64,000 bases of DNA, taken from assembly GCF_014235765.1 (NCBI RefSeq), contig NZ_JACMYH010000001.1, positions 186,001 through 250,000 on the forward strand, in the 5' to 3' direction. Origin of the DNA: Pseudomonas baltica (GTDB taxonomy: Bacteria > Pseudomonadota > Gammaproteobacteria > Pseudomonadales > Pseudomonadaceae). Below, in pieces: positions 1 to 9,772 of this stretch (positions are counted from its first letter, which is position 1; each line of letters starts with the position of its first letter). Under the pieces are notes generated by a model. That model was not told where the DNA came from, did no database searches, and was given only the letters and a program-made list of their open reading frames with translations. Made by a program: the position numbers and the translations under genes.

Positions 1-1
1 T

Positions 2-577
2 CCCCCGTTGCTGGCGGCATACCATCATCGTTATCCCAAGGTCGAGCTGGACCTCTCCACCGGGCCGTCGGGCGACATGCTCGACAGCGTGCTCGGCGGG
101 CGCCTGGCCGCCGCTTTCGTCGACGGCCCGCTGCGTCATCCACTGCTCGACGGCCGGGTGGTGTACGACGAGGAAATGGTTCTGGTGAGTGCGCGCAGTC
201 ATGCGCCGGTGTCCCGAGCCCAGGACGTCAATGGCGAAACCATTTATGCCTTTCGCGCCAACTGTTCCTACCGGCGGCATTTCGAGAACTGGTTCGTCGC
301 CGACGGCGCCGCGCCTGGCAAGATCTTCGAAATGGAGTCCTATCACGGCATGCTCGCCTGCGTCAGTGCCGGCGCCGGCCTGGCCTTGATGCCGCGCAGC
401 ATGCTGGAGAGCATGCCCGGCAGCAGCAACGTCAGTGTCTGGACCCTGGCCGAAGATTTTCGCTGGCTGCACACCTGGCTGATCTGGCGTCGAGGCGCGG
501 GCTCGGCAAACCTGGCGGCGATGCTCGAATTGCTCGACGACAGCGCCCTGGCGACCTCTACCGTCGCCAGGGCCTAG
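2..577 (+). CDS. LysR-family transcriptional regulator, C-terminal part (5' end outside window)
   Basis: About 191 residues are visible in a frame open to the window edge, so the N-terminal winged helix-turn-helix is missing from view. The visible part has the layout of a LysR effector-binding domain: an N-terminal lobe with the pattern [20 protein letters not shown], then a second lobe with [19 protein letters not shown], the usual 'G.G.A..P' signature near the end. The protein ends with an Ala/Val-rich tail. The target and inducer cannot be told from this fragment. The gene is followed by about 245 bp before sthA and is probably a separate transcription unit. Confidence 0.85.
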   Translation, partial: PPLLAAYHHRYPKVELDLSTGPSGDMLDSVLGGRLAAAFVDGPLRHPLLDGRVVYDEEMVLVSARSHAPVSRAQDVNGETIYAFRANCSYRRHFENWFVADGAAPGKIFEMESYHGMLACVSAGAGLALMPRSMLESMPGSSNVSVWTLAEDFRWLHTWLIWRRGAGSANLAAMLELLDDSALATSTVARA

Positions 578-727
578 GTACCTCTCATTCCACAGGTCTG
601 GTCGCGCAACGCGCAGGGGTTTTCGACGGCCCAGGGTGGCGAAATGTCGCAGGCAAACGTTGACGTTGCCGGCCACGGAAAATAGGCTACGCGCCGACCC
701 AGGGTAAATGTTCGCGGTGCCTGCGCT

Positions 728-740
728 TGCTATAGAATGC
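728..740 (+). promoter_or_regulatory. Candidate sigma-70 -10 region upstream of sthA
   Basis: TATAGAAT at about 731-738 resembles a -10 box and lies about 85 bp before the sthA start codon. I see no convincing -35 hexamer at the right spacing, so this is a weak call from one element only. Confidence 0.3.
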
Positions 741-822
741 ACCGCAAGTTTTTCGATGCCTGATGAGGGCACGCCAGCCGCTGGCGCCGTCGTGGCGCCC
801 GGCCAGATTTGAAGGAGTACGC

Positions 823-2217
823 ATGGCTGTCTACAACTACGACGTAGTGGTGCTGGGTTCCGGCCCCGCCGGAGAAGGGGCGGCGATGAACGCCGCCAAG
901 GCCGGGCGCAAGGTGGCCATGGTCGACAGTCGGCGCCAGGTCGGCGGCAACTGCACCCATCTGGGTACCATTCCTTCCAAGGCGCTGCGCCATTCGGTCA
1001 AGCAGATCATCCAGTTCAACACCAACCCGATGTTTCGTGCCATTGGCGAGCCACGCTGGTTCTCGTTCCCGGACGTGCTCAAGAGCGCCGAGCGGGTGAT
1101 CGCCAAACAGGTGGCCTCGCGCACCAGCTACTACGCGCGCAACCGCGTCGACGTGTTCTTCGGCACCGGCAGTTTCTCCGACGAGCAAACCGTCGAAGTG
1201 ATCTGCGCCAATGGTGCGCAAGAAAAACTCATCGCCAAGAGCGTCATCATTGCCACCGGTTCGCGGCCTTACCGGCCCGCCGACATCGACTTCAGCCATT
1301 CGCGCATCTACGACAGTGATACCGTGCTGAGCATCACCCATACCCCACGCAAACTGATCATCTACGGCGCCGGCGTCATCGGTTGCGAGTACGCGTCGAT
1401 TTTCAGCGGCCTGGGCGTGCTGGTCGAGCTGATCGACAACCGCGAGCAGTTGCTCAGCTTCCTCGACGCGGAAATTTCCCAGGGCTTGAGCTATCACTTC
1501 AGCAACAACAACGTGATGGTCAGGCACAACGAGGAATACGAGAAAGTCGAAGGCCTAGAGAACGGGGTCGTGCTGCACCTCAAGTCCGGCAAGAAGATAA
1601 AGGCCGATGCCTTGCTCTGGTGCAACGGCCGTACCGGCAACACCGATCGCCTGGGCCTGGAAAACATTGGCATCAAAGTCAATGGCCGCGGCCAGATCAG
1701 CGTCGACGAGGCCTACCGCACCTCGGTGCCGACGATCTATGGGGCAGGCGATGTGATCGGCTGGCCGAGCCTGGCCAGTGCTGCCCACGACCAGGGCCGC
1801 TCGGCAGCCGGCAGTGTGGTCGACAACGGCAGCTGGCGCTTCGTCAATGACGTGCCGACCGGGATCTATACCATTCCCGAGATTAGTTCGATCGGCAAGA
1901 ACGAGCACGAACTGACCCAGGCCAAGGTGCCATACGAGGTGGGCAAGGCATTCTTCAAGGGCATGGCCCGCGCGCAGATTTCCGGCGAGCCGGTGGGCAT
2001 GCTGAAGATTCTCTTCCATCGCGAAACCCTGCAGGTGCTGGGCGTGCATTGCTTCGGTGACCAGGCCTCGGAGATCGTGCACATCGGCCAGGCGATCATG
2101 AACCAGCCCGGCGAACTCAATACCCTGAAGTACTTCGTCAACACCACCTTCAACTACCCGACCATGGCCGAAGCCTATCGGGTTGCAGCCTACGACGGCC
2201 TCAACCGGCTTTTTTGA
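823..2217 (+). CDS. sthA: Soluble pyridine nucleotide transhydrogenase
   Basis: A 464-residue FAD flavoprotein that moves reducing equivalents between NADPH and NAD+ in the cytoplasm. The FAD-binding GSGPAGEG motif is at residues 12-19, and a second dinucleotide fold with [11 protein letters not shown] lies near residue 185. The redox motif region GGNCTHLGT keeps only Cys44; the second cysteine of the CxxxxC pair of dihydrolipoamide dehydrogenases is Thr49. This is the hallmark of SthA. A C-terminal dimerisation domain follows. The ATG at 823 has a strong ribosome site (GAAGGAG). The frame stays open further upstream, but without family similarity. Length matches the family. Confidence 0.96.
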   Translation: MAVYNYDVVVLGSGPAGEGAAMNAAKAGRKVAMVDSRRQVGGNCTHLGTIPSKALRHSVKQIIQFNTNPMFRAIGEPRWFSFPDVLKSAERVIAKQVASRTSYYARNRVDVFFGTGSFSDEQTVEVICANGAQEKLIAKSVIIATGSRPYRPADIDFSHSRIYDSDTVLSITHTPRKLIIYGAGVIGCEYASIFSGLGVLVELIDNREQLLSFLDAEISQGLSYHFSNNNVMVRHNEEYEKVEGLENGVVLHLKSGKKIKADALLWCNGRTGNTDRLGLENIGIKVNGRGQISVDEAYRTSVPTIYGAGDVIGWPSLASAAHDQGRSAAGSVVDNGSWRFVNDVPTGIYTIPEISSIGKNEHELTQAKVPYEVGKAFFKGMARAQISGEPVGMLKILFHRETLQVLGVHCFGDQASEIVHIGQAIMNQPGELNTLKYFVNTTFNYPTMAEAYRVAAYDGLNRLF

Positions 2218-2259
2218 GCGGCTCCGGCCGGTGGCCTGAGCCGGCCGGGGAAACCGATT

Positions 2260-2982
2260 TCAGCGATTCTCGAGGGTGGCGCTGGCCAAACCGGGAAAGT
2301 CTGTAATCAGGCTGTCCACGCCGAAGTCGGCGAGCCTGCGCATCAATGCAGGCTCGTTGACCGTCCATACCGACACATGCAGACCCTGGCGCTGGGCCTT
2401 GAGCAGGCGCTCGGGTGTGCACAGCGTCCAGTTCAAGGCGAGCATCTCGCAGCCGTAGCCCTGGGCAACCTTGATCGGGTCCAGCCAGGCGTATTCGGCC
2501 ACCAGACCGCGGGCGACGTCCGGGGTCAACTCCAAAGCGGCGCGCAGCACTTCCCGTGAGCTGGAGGTGATGGTGATCTTGTCCAGCAGATTCATGCGCT
2601 GTGCCAGTTCGCGGATTGCCAGCACAGTGCTGGCAGCGCGCGTGCGCGATGCGCTCTTCACTTCCAGTTGCCAGTGCTCGAAGGCGCATTGCTCGAACAG
2701 TTCCTCGAGGCGTGGAATGGGGCAGGGCGACACCCATCCCGGCCCACCCTTGCGCGCGTCGTAGCGGGTCAGCGCCTGGGCGTCGTGCTCGACGACCTTG
2801 CCGCCACGGCCAGTGGTGCGCTTGAGGGTCGGGTCATGGATGACCATCAGCTCGCCGTCCCTGGACAGATGCAGGTCCAGCTCGCATCGGCGCACACCGT
2901 GTTCCAGGCATTGCGTGAAGCTTGCGAGGGTGTTTTCCGGGGCTTCGCCCTTGGCACCGCGATGGCCATAGATAAGCGTCAC
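2260..2982 (-). CDS. Glycerophosphodiester phosphodiesterase
   Basis: A 240-residue TIM-barrel enzyme that hydrolyses glycerophosphodiesters to glycerol-3-phosphate and an alcohol. The catalytic HR pair is at residues 7-8 (YGHRG), with PENT at 15-18, ELDLHLSRDG around 34-43 and the acid/base HD at 49-50 (VIHDPTL). There is no signal peptide, so it should be cytoplasmic like UgpQ rather than periplasmic like GlpQ. It is convergent with sthA, with 42 bp between the stops. The PilZ gene lies just upstream on the same strand, and the two may be co-transcribed. Confidence 0.92.
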   Translation of the reverse strand: MTLIYGHRGAKGEAPENTLASFTQCLEHGVRRCELDLHLSRDGELMVIHDPTLKRTTGRGGKVVEHDAQALTRYDARKGGPGWVSPCPIPRLEELFEQCAFEHWQLEVKSASRTRAASTVLAIRELAQRMNLLDKITITSSSREVLRAALELTPDVARGLVAEYAWLDPIKVAQGYGCEMLALNWTLCTPERLLKAQRQGLHVSVWTVNEPALMRRLADFGVDSLITDFPGLASATLENR

Positions 2983-3009
2983 GTTCGCTCCTTGAATGAG
3001 AGTAGTGGA

Positions 3010-3597
3010 TCAATCGGTGGTCGCGTCTTGCCGCTCGCGCGCCTGACGTCGTTGAACCTGCTGCTTGTGCAGAATGTAACGGGCGAGCAGCTGACGCTGG
3101 GCATCGCTGATGTCGACGAACTGGGTGCCGATCTCGAACTGGTCGTTACCCACTGCGATGCAGTTGGTGACGCTTGCCTTGAGCGATAGCCCTAGCGCCT
3201 GGGGCATCAGCGCGATCCGCAACGCCAGGCGCGTATTTTCCTCCATCGGCTGTTGCTGGAAGAACGCCAGGCCGCCTTCGGACAGCACCACTGGCCGGGC
3301 CTCGCCGATACGCTCCACAAGTGTCTGCGCAACCACTTGGCCAAGCAGGTCGATACGCTTGTTCTGGGCCTTGAGCACGGCTTCCACGGCACGGTCGGCT
3401 TCGCCGAGCTGGCGCAGCAGATGCTGGGTTTCGAACTCGGCCAGGTGCATCTCGCCAAGCAGGTCGAACAGCGGCGACGCATCCTGCAACATGTCTTCAC
3501 CCGCCGTCTCGCTGGCCGGGAGTATGGTGATTTCCAGTGCGATGCGGTCATCGATGCGATAGTATTCGCGGCGATCTTCTTCATCTGATGTCGACAT
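3010..3597 (-). CDS. PilZ domain protein
   Basis: A 195-residue protein with a PilZ c-di-GMP-binding signature: the N-terminal REYYR (RxxxR) motif at about residues 10-14 and a later LSEGGLAF segment matching the D/NxSxxG element. Between them is an insert of about 70 residues predicted to be helical (LGEADRAVEAVLKAQNKR). The C-terminus is rich in Gln and Arg. It is divergent from lolC, in a position conserved in Pseudomonas. The output is unknown. C-di-GMP binding is inferred from the motifs. Confidence 0.85.
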   Translation of the reverse strand: MSTSDEEDRREYYRIDDRIALEITILPASETAGEDMLQDASPLFDLLGEMHLAEFETQHLLRQLGEADRAVEAVLKAQNKRIDLLGQVVAQTLVERIGEARPVVLSEGGLAFFQQQPMEENTRLALRIALMPQALGLSLKASVTNCIAVGNDQFEIGTQFVDISDAQRQLLARYILHKQQVQRRQARERQDATTD

Positions 3598-3692
3598 GAC
3601 GAACCCAGGGTAGAGGCGATGGTCCGAGTGTAAAGCTGCTCGTCACGCCCTGCCAGCAGGACGTCTCCTCTTTCACCCGAACAAGCCCCGAC

Positions 3693-4943
3693 ATGTTCAG
3701 ACCTCTTTTCGTTTTCATTGGCGCGCGTTACACCCGTGCCAAGCGGCGCAATCATTTCGTGTCGTTCATCTCCCTCACTTCGATGATCGGACTCGCCCTG
3801 GGCGTGGTCGTGATGATCGTGGTGCTGTCGGTGATGAACGGCTTCGATCACGAGATGCGCACCCGCGTGCTGGGCATGGTGCCCCACGCCACCGTCGAAT
3901 CCGGCCAGCCCATCGCCGACTGGCCGGCGCTGGCGGCTCAGGTTCGGCAAAACCCGCAGGTGGCGGCAGTTGCGCCGTTCACCCAGATGCAGGGTTTGCT
4001 GACCCACGCCGGCCAGGTGCAGAAAATCCTGCTCAATGGCATCGACCCTGCGCAGGAACACAACGTCTCGATCATCGACGCCTTCGTCAAGCAGGGCAGG
4101 GTCGATGACCTCAAGGCCGGCGAGTTCGGCCTGATGATCGGCGACAAGGCCGCGACCAAGCTGGGTGTGGGTGTGGGCGACAAGGTCACCTTCGTCGCAC
4201 CTGAAGTCACGGTCACCCCGGCCGGCATGTTCCCGCGCATGAAGCGCTTCACCGTGACCGGCATCTTTCACGTCGGCGCCGGCGAGCTCGACGGCTACCT
4301 GGGCCTGGCCAACCTCGAAGACCTGGGCAAGCTGCACCGCTGGAAAGCGGGCGAGGTTCAGGGGCTGCGCTTGAAGTTCGAAGATCTGTTCCAGGCTCCG
4401 CGAGTGTCCTGGCAGATCGCCAAGCAGTTGGGGGACCAGACCTACTATGCGCGCGACTGGACCCGTACCCACGGCAATCTCTACCAAGCCATCGGCATGG
4501 AGAAAGCCATGATCGGCCTGCTGTTGCTGCTGATCGTGGCCGTGGCCGCGTTCAACATCATTTCCACGCTGGTGATGGTGGTCAACGACAAGAAGGGCGA
4601 TATCGCCATTCTGCGCACCCTGGGCTCGACGCCCGGGCAGATCATGCGCATTTTCATGGTGCAGGGCACGGTGATCGGCGTGGTCGGCACCTTGATCGGC
4701 GCCGTGGTCGGCATTCTGGCGGCCTTGAACGTCAGCGCGGCCATTGCCCTGCTGGAAAAAGCCATCGGTCACAAGTTTCTCAATGCCGATGTCTACTTCA
4801 TCGACTACCTGCCTTCGCAGCTCATGGCCAACGATGTGTTCATGGTCTGCGGCGCGGCATTGGTCCTGAGTTTCCTCGCCACCCTGTATCCGGCCTGGCG
4901 TGCTGCGCGTACCCAGCCGGCGGAGGCGTTACGTTATGAGTGA
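3693..4943 (+). CDS. lolC: Lipoprotein-releasing ABC transporter permease, LolC/LolE family (first copy)
   Basis: A 416-residue inner-membrane subunit of the LolCDE complex, which extracts mature lipoproteins from the inner membrane and hands them to LolA. It has the conserved N-terminus [20 protein letters not shown] followed by one membrane segment, a large periplasmic domain (about residues 45-265), and three C-terminal membrane segments (about 270-410). It ends with the family-typical ALRYE. LolD overlaps its 3' end and a second permease follows, so this is a three-gene operon. The Shine-Dalgarno sequence before the ATG is poor. Confidence 0.95.
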   Translation: MFRPLFVFIGARYTRAKRRNHFVSFISLTSMIGLALGVVVMIVVLSVMNGFDHEMRTRVLGMVPHATVESGQPIADWPALAAQVRQNPQVAAVAPFTQMQGLLTHAGQVQKILLNGIDPAQEHNVSIIDAFVKQGRVDDLKAGEFGLMIGDKAATKLGVGVGDKVTFVAPEVTVTPAGMFPRMKRFTVTGIFHVGAGELDGYLGLANLEDLGKLHRWKAGEVQGLRLKFEDLFQAPRVSWQIAKQLGDQTYYARDWTRTHGNLYQAIGMEKAMIGLLLLLIVAVAAFNIISTLVMVVNDKKGDIAILRTLGSTPGQIMRIFMVQGTVIGVVGTLIGAVVGILAALNVSAAIALLEKAIGHKFLNADVYFIDYLPSQLMANDVFMVCGAALVLSFLATLYPAWRAARTQPAEALRYE

Positions 4944-5634
4944 GTCGGGCATGAGTGAACAAGCAGTACTGAGTTGTCGCAACCTGGGTAAATCCTACGA
5001 GGAAGGCCCTGAATCCGTGGTCGTGCTGGACAACCTGCAACTGGAGCTGCACGCCGGTGAGCGCGTGGCTATCGTCGGCAGCTCCGGGTCGGGCAAGAGC
5101 ACCTTGCTCAACATGCTTGGCGGGCTCGATACGCCCAGCCGCGGCAGCGTGTGGCTGGCGGGTGAAGAACTTTCGGCGCTGAACGAGCGGGCGCGCGGGT
5201 TGCTGCGCAATCGTGCCCTGGGCTTCGTCTACCAGTTTCACCACCTGTTGCCCGAATTCACTGCGCTGGAAAACGTCTGCATGCCGCTGCTGATCGGCAG
5301 GACCGCCATCCCCGAGGCGAAACAGCGCGCCACTGCGCTGCTCGAGCGGGTAGGCCTGGGGCACCGTCTGCAGCACAAGCCGGCGGAGCTGTCCGGCGGC
5401 GAACGTCAGCGCGTGGCCATTGCCCGGGCCTTGGTAAACACGCCGGGGCTGGTGATGCTCGACGAGCCCACAGGCAACCTCGACAACCACACCGCGCAAG
5501 GCATTCAGGACTTGATGCTCGAGCTCAGCGTTTCGCTGCGCACCGCGTTTCTGGTGGTCACCCATGATCTGAGCCTGGCACGACAGATGGACCGCGTACT
5601 GCGTCTGGAAGACGGGCGTCTGGTGCCGATCTAG
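4936..5634 (+). CDS. lolD: Lipoprotein-releasing ABC transporter ATP-binding protein
   Basis: The cytoplasmic ATPase of LolCDE. It has Walker [10 protein letters not shown], a Q-loop in [16 protein letters not shown] (also a LolD signature), the ABC signature [15 protein letters not shown] and Walker [14 protein letters not shown]. The ATG at 4936 is preceded by GGAGG nine bases upstream and overlaps the lolC stop by 8 bp. An in-frame ATG at 4951 ([11 protein letters not shown]) would give 227 residues, the usual Pseudomonas LolD length, so either start is possible. Confidence 0.95.
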   Translation: MSESGMSEQAVLSCRNLGKSYEEGPESVVVLDNLQLELHAGERVAIVGSSGSGKSTLLNMLGGLDTPSRGSVWLAGEELSALNERARGLLRNRALGFVYQFHHLLPEFTALENVCMPLLIGRTAIPEAKQRATALLERVGLGHRLQHKPAELSGGERQRVAIARALVNTPGLVMLDEPTGNLDNHTAQGIQDLMLELSVSLRTAFLVVTHDLSLARQMDRVLRLEDGRLVPI

Positions 5635-5663
5635 CTTCTTCTTTTCTAACGGGTTACCTCTGC

Positions 5664-6908
5664 ATGTTCAGACCCTTGTCAATTTTCATCGGCTTGCGCT
5701 ACACCCGCGCCAAGCGGCGCAAGAACTTCATTTCGTTCATCTCCATGACCTCGATGATCGGCCTTGCCTTGGGCGTGCTGGCGATGATCGTGGTGCTGTC
5801 GGTGATGAACGGCTTCCAGCGCGAAATGAGCTCGCGCATCCTAGGCATGGTGCCCCACGCCATGATCCAGGGCGTGAAGCCGCTGGACGATTGGCGCCCC
5901 GTCGCTGCCGCCGCCATGAAAAACCCCGAGGTGCTGGCGGCCGTGCCGTTCACCGAGCTCGACGGCATGCTCTCGTACAAGGGCATGATGCAGCCGATTC
6001 AGATCAGCGGTGTCGATCCGGCCCGCGAGGGCGAGGTGTCGATCGTCGCCGACCATATCGTCCAGGGACGCCTGGAGGATCTCAAACCGGGTGAATTCGG
6101 CGTTGTCGTCGGTGAAATCACCGCCAGGCGCTTCCGCTTGAACGTGGGCGACAAGATCACCCTTATCGTTCCGGAAGTCAGTACTGCGCCGGGTGGCATC
6201 ACCCCGCGCATGCAGCGTCTCAACGTGGTCGGCGTGTTCAAGGTTGGCGCCGAACTCGATGGTTCCATGGGTCTGATCAACGCGGCGGATGCGGCGGAAA
6301 TGCAGCGTTGGCAGCCGGGGCAGGTGCAAAGCGTACGGCTCAAGCTGAAGGATTTGTACACGGCGCCCGAGGTCAGTGCCGCCATCGTCAAGGACCTCGG
6401 CACGGCCTACAAGGCCGACGACTGGACCCATACCCAGGGCAGCCTGTTCAGTGCCATGAAAATGGAAAAGACCATGATTGGCCTGTTGCTGCTGATGATC
6501 GTTGCGGTAGCGGCGTTCAACATCATTGCCACCCTGATCATGGTAGTGAACGACAAAGGCGCGGATATCGCCATCCTGCGTACCATCGGCGCTACGCCGA
6601 GGCAGATCATGGGGATCTTCATGGTCCAGGGTACGGTCATCGGCGTGGCCGGCACCGTGATCGGGGGTGTGCTGGGCGTAATCGCCGCAATCAACGTCAG
6701 CGCCATCGTCGGCTGGGTGGAGCGCATCAGCGGCCAGCACATCTTCACTTCGGACGTGTATTTCATCAGCAATCTGCCCTCCGAGCTGCAGGGTGGGGAT
6801 GTCATGCTGATCTGCGGGGCAGGGCTGGTGCTGAGCTTCCTTGCGACTATCTACCCTGCCTATCGGGCTTCACAGATCGAACCGGCGCACGCCCTGCGCT
6901 ACGAGTGA
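5664..6908 (+). CDS. lolE: Lipoprotein-releasing ABC transporter permease, LolC/LolE family (second copy)
   Basis: A 414-residue paralogue of the upstream lolC product. It has the same [20 protein letters not shown] start, the same single N-terminal membrane helix plus three C-terminal helices, and the same ALRYE end. It pairs with LolC in the heteromeric permease. It lies 29 bp after lolD and is probably co-transcribed. The periplasmic domains of the two copies have diverged more than the membrane parts, as expected for the LolC/LolE division of labour. Confidence 0.94.
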   Translation: MFRPLSIFIGLRYTRAKRRKNFISFISMTSMIGLALGVLAMIVVLSVMNGFQREMSSRILGMVPHAMIQGVKPLDDWRPVAAAAMKNPEVLAAVPFTELDGMLSYKGMMQPIQISGVDPAREGEVSIVADHIVQGRLEDLKPGEFGVVVGEITARRFRLNVGDKITLIVPEVSTAPGGITPRMQRLNVVGVFKVGAELDGSMGLINAADAAEMQRWQPGQVQSVRLKLKDLYTAPEVSAAIVKDLGTAYKADDWTHTQGSLFSAMKMEKTMIGLLLLMIVAVAAFNIIATLIMVVNDKGADIAILRTIGATPRQIMGIFMVQGTVIGVAGTVIGGVLGVIAAINVSAIVGWVERISGQHIFTSDVYFISNLPSELQGGDVMLICGAGLVLSFLATIYPAYRASQIEPAHALRYE

Positions 6909-7011
6909 TCCATGACGACCGCGGTGCGGCCTTGCAGCCGCGCCGTCGTCGCCATGCAGCAACGCGGCAAATTCGCTAAACTGCCGTCGTTCATTCAGTC
7001 AGGTTTATTTC

Positions 7012-7842
7012 ATGCATCCCGCAGCCGAACATTCTCCCCTGGGCAAGTCCAGCGAGTACGTTTCCACCTACACCCCCTCGTTGCTGTTTCCCATTCCCCG
7101 CGCAGCAAAGTGGGCCGAGTTGGGCTTGAGCGCGGAAACCCTGCCCTATACCGGCGTGGACGTGTGGAATTGCTTCGAGCTTTCCTGGTTGCTGCCTTCG
7201 GGAAAGCCGGTCGTAGCCATTGGTGAATTCACCATTCCTGCGGATTCACCGAACATCATCGAATCCAAGTCGTTCAAGCTGTACCTGAACTCGCTTAACC
7301 AGACGGCGTTTGCGTCGATCGATGAGCTGCAGGCCGTGCTGGTGGCGGACCTTTCCGGGGCTGCCGGTAAGCCGGTGGGCGTCAAGGTGCGCCGCTTGGA
7401 AGATGTGCAGGCGGAGGGCGTGGTTCAACTGCCTGGAGTGTGCATCGACGAGTTGGACATCACGGTCAGCAGCTACGATCACCCACAGCCTGAGCTGCTG
7501 CGTTGCGACCCGAGCTCCATTGTGGAAGAAACCATCCATAGCCATCTGCTGCGGTCCAATTGCCCGGTCACCAGCCAGCCGGACTGGGGCAGTGTGTGTA
7601 TTGCCTACAGCGGTCCGGTGCTGGACCACGCCAGCGTGCTGGCCTACCTGGTCAGCTTTCGTCAGCATTCGGATTTCCACGAGCAATGTGTCGAGCGGAT
7701 TTTTACCGATCTGCAGCGACTTCTGCAGCCAGAAAGACTGACCGTGTTCGCCCGCTACGTACGCCGCGGCGGCCTGGACATCAACCCCTACCGCAGCACT
7801 GACACGCTGCCCGCGGCCAATGGCCGGCTGGTTCGCCAGTAA
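7012..7842 (+). CDS. queF: NADPH-dependent 7-cyano-7-deazaguanine reductase
   Basis: A 276-residue long-form (bimodular T-fold) QueF that reduces preQ0 to preQ1 in the queuosine tRNA-modification pathway. The catalytic Cys184 sits in [12 protein letters not shown] and the acid is Asp191, the same spacing as C190/D197 of the E. coli enzyme. The QueF motif ESKSFKLYL spans residues 84-92. A modest AGG precedes the ATG. It is monocistronic and convergent with the DUF4404 gene. I see no riboswitch fold in the 100 bp upstream. Confidence 0.96.
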   Translation: MHPAAEHSPLGKSSEYVSTYTPSLLFPIPRAAKWAELGLSAETLPYTGVDVWNCFELSWLLPSGKPVVAIGEFTIPADSPNIIESKSFKLYLNSLNQTAFASIDELQAVLVADLSGAAGKPVGVKVRRLEDVQAEGVVQLPGVCIDELDITVSSYDHPQPELLRCDPSSIVEETIHSHLLRSNCPVTSQPDWGSVCIAYSGPVLDHASVLAYLVSFRQHSDFHEQCVERIFTDLQRLLQPERLTVFARYVRRGGLDINPYRSTDTLPAANGRLVRQ

Positions 7843-7853
7843 GGGTGCATCCA

Positions 7854-7877
7854 GCAGCCGCTTGGGCAGGCGGCTGC
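7854..7877. terminator. Stem-loop between convergent queF and DUF4404 genes
   Basis: GCAGCCGC and GCGGCTGC form a perfect 8-bp stem with an 8-base loop, 12 bp after the queF stop and 14 bp before the DUF4404 stop. There is no clean T tract on either side, so termination is inferred mainly from position. Confidence 0.5.
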
Positions 7878-7890
7878 AGTTGTACAGTCT

Positions 7891-8154
7891 TCAGATACCG
7901 ATGTTGCCGAGCGTCTGCACGATATTGCGCAGTGCGCCAGCCACACCAGGGTGATCGACTTCGAAGCGCTCGACGGCCAGGTTCACGCTGTCGGCGACGG
8001 AAGGGTCCGCCGTGGCATTTTCCAGCTCCATGCGCGCCTTGATCTGCTCCATCAGGACGCGCATGTCTTCACGCTCCTCGAGCGACAGCGTCTGGTTCTT
8101 TTCCAGTTGCTCGCGCAGTTCATCGAGTTGTTCCTGCAATTCGCGGGCTGGCAT
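7891..8154 (-). CDS. DUF4404 family protein
   Basis: An 87-residue, strongly charged helical protein (MPARELQEQLDELREQLEKN at the start) likely to form a coiled coil over residues 3-50. A conserved end follows, with VERFEVDHPGVAGALRNIVQ. The function of the family is unknown. The start at 8154 follows AAGGAGAACGTC, a good ribosome site; extending upstream adds a non-conserved arginine-rich leader. It is downstream of queF in convergent orientation, as elsewhere in Pseudomonas. Confidence 0.85.
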   Translation of the reverse strand: MPARELQEQLDELREQLEKNQTLSLEEREDMRVLMEQIKARMELENATADPSVADSVNLAVERFEVDHPGVAGALRNIVQTLGNIGI

Positions 8155-8424
8155 GACGTTCTCCTTGAGTGATAGGCACTTACATGGACCGCGCCCCGTG
8201 CGCAAAGGTCCGTGTCGGCTCGCATCATTGGAATTCCATGCCGTTCCAGACGGCCGCGCGAATGAACTTGAGGGCGGGCCTGAAGTCTGGCATGGGTACG
8301 TTCAGATTGATCGGCAGCGCTGCGTTCGCCAGCGCACTGCCTAATCCGGCCTGGACACTTTATACTGGGCCACATTTTGTTGGCGGTCGCATGCGACCCA
8401 ATCGTATCTCAAGGAGTAACACGT

Positions 8425-9126
8425 ATGCGTCTGACCGGTTCAGCTGTCATCGACCGAGTGGCTGGAGCCTGTCTGCTCCTGGGGCTTGCCGTGGCGCCCG
8501 TGGTAGCACAGGCCGCCGAAGAGGATCCATGGGAGCCGGTCAACCGTGCGATTTTCCGGGTCAACGATACCTTGGATACCTATGCGCTCAAGCCTATCGC
8601 CCAAGGCTACCAGTGGATCACCCCGCAGTTCCTGGAAGACGGCATTCATAACGTGTTCAGCAACATCGGCGACGTCGGCAACCTGGCCAACAACGTCATG
8701 CAGCTCAAGCCTGCCGCTGCCGGTACCGACACTGCGCGCCTGATCTTCAACACCACCTTCGGCCTGTTCGGCTTCTTCGATGTGGGCACCAAGATGGGCC
8801 TGCAGCGCAGCGACGAGGATTTCGGCCAGACCCTGGGCTACTGGGGTGTAAGCAGTGGGCCTTATGTAGTCCTGCCGCTGATGGGGCCAAGCACCGTGCG
8901 CGATGCGTTCGCCAAGTATCCCGATACCTATACCTCACCGTATCGCTACATCGACCACGTGCCGACCCGCAATACCACGCTGGGCGTGAACCTGGTGGAT
9001 ACGCGCGCGAGCTTGCTGTCGGCTGAAAAGCTGATCAACGGCGACAAGTACATCTTCTTGCGTAACGCTTACTTGCAGAACCGTGAATTCCGGGTCAAAG
9101 ATGGCCAAGTGGAAGATGATTTTTAA
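8425..9126 (+). CDS. mlaA: MlaA/VacJ family outer-membrane lipid asymmetry protein
   Basis: A 233-residue secreted protein with a signal peptide (hydrophobic residues about 12-30, likely cleaved after AQA). The MlaA core DPWEPVNRAIFRVNDTLD follows directly, and NTTFGLFGFFDVGTKMGL and YVVLPLMGPSTVRDAF come later. MlaA removes misplaced phospholipids from the outer leaflet together with OmpC-type porins and the MlaBCDEF system. No good lipobox cysteine is visible: the only early Cys is inside the hydrophobic segment. This copy may therefore not be lipidated, although the family name says lipoprotein. The ATG at 8425 has AAGGAG upstream. Confidence 0.92.
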   Translation: MRLTGSAVIDRVAGACLLLGLAVAPVVAQAAEEDPWEPVNRAIFRVNDTLDTYALKPIAQGYQWITPQFLEDGIHNVFSNIGDVGNLANNVMQLKPAAAGTDTARLIFNTTFGLFGFFDVGTKMGLQRSDEDFGQTLGYWGVSSGPYVVLPLMGPSTVRDAFAKYPDTYTSPYRYIDHVPTRNTTLGVNLVDTRASLLSAEKLINGDKYIFLRNAYLQNREFRVKDGQVEDDF

Positions 9127-9141
9127 TTGTAACCAGGCATG

Positions 9142-9170
9142 AAAAAGGCGACCCGAGGGTCGCCTTTTTT
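9142..9170. terminator. Bidirectional rho-independent terminator
   Basis: AAAAAGGCGACCC-GAG-GGTCGCCTTTTTT forms a perfect hairpin with A and T tracts on either side, lying between the convergent mlaA and pilZ genes. It can serve both strands. Confidence 0.93.
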
Positions 9171-9182
9171 CATGCGCGGCGT

Positions 9183-9485
9183 TCAGTCCATGCTCAATGT
9201 GTGCAGGCCTATGATCTGCATACCATCCTGCTTCGAGCTTTCTACGCGTATCACTTCCGCCTGGATGTCCAGATCGCTGAGCGTGGGATGGTTGGAAGGC
9301 AAATGGACGCCAACCTGATCTCCTACGCTTAATTGAGTCTGGGCTTCCAGCTGCATACCGGTGCTCGAAAGATCCTTGCATACGGCGGGAACGACAACGT
9401 CGCCGACCCTGAGGTCGACCTTTGCATCCACAGTCATGCGGATGAAATCACGTTTCTCACTGTAGTCACGATCACTGTGGCTCAT
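9183..9485 (-). CDS. Single-domain PilZ protein
   Basis: A 100-residue protein made almost entirely of a PilZ domain. RDFIR (RxxxR) is at about residues 12-16 and DLSSTGMQLE (DxSxxG) at about 38-47, both needed for c-di-GMP binding in the family. There is no output domain, so it probably acts by binding a partner. It is convergent with mlaA. The nearby HsbR/HsbA pair and the GGDEF-EAL gene at 20-22 kb are other signalling genes in the window, but no direct link is shown. Confidence 0.9.
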   Translation of the reverse strand: MSHSDRDYSEKRDFIRMTVDAKVDLRVGDVVVPAVCKDLSSTGMQLEAQTQLSVGDQVGVHLPSNHPTLSDLDIQAEVIRVESSKQDGMQIIGLHTLSMD

Positions 9486-9772
9486 GGTTTGTCCTTCGAT
9501 CTAGTTGCTATTGTTAACGTTCTTATAACCCAAGGTAATAGGCCAATCGGCCCGCCCTGGCCCGTGTCGCAACACCCTTGAAACGCTTGCCGGATGGGAG
9601 TACCGTCTGCGCCTTACAAGGCACCTCTGCATCCGAATGCTCAGGGCACCCAGCGCTTGTATTCGCCTCTGCGAGAGGCTAGAAGTAAAGGTAGGCGACC
9701 CATTGCTTGCATCGCCAGTTTTTACCTTGCTGACCTACTTACGACAACCAATTTCTGGCGCCGTTTGCCCAC

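Noticed and set aside
6909..7011. preQ1 riboswitch upstream of queF
   Set aside because: The short leader shows only a 5-bp stem and no preQ1 aptamer-like pseudoknot or conserved A-rich tail.
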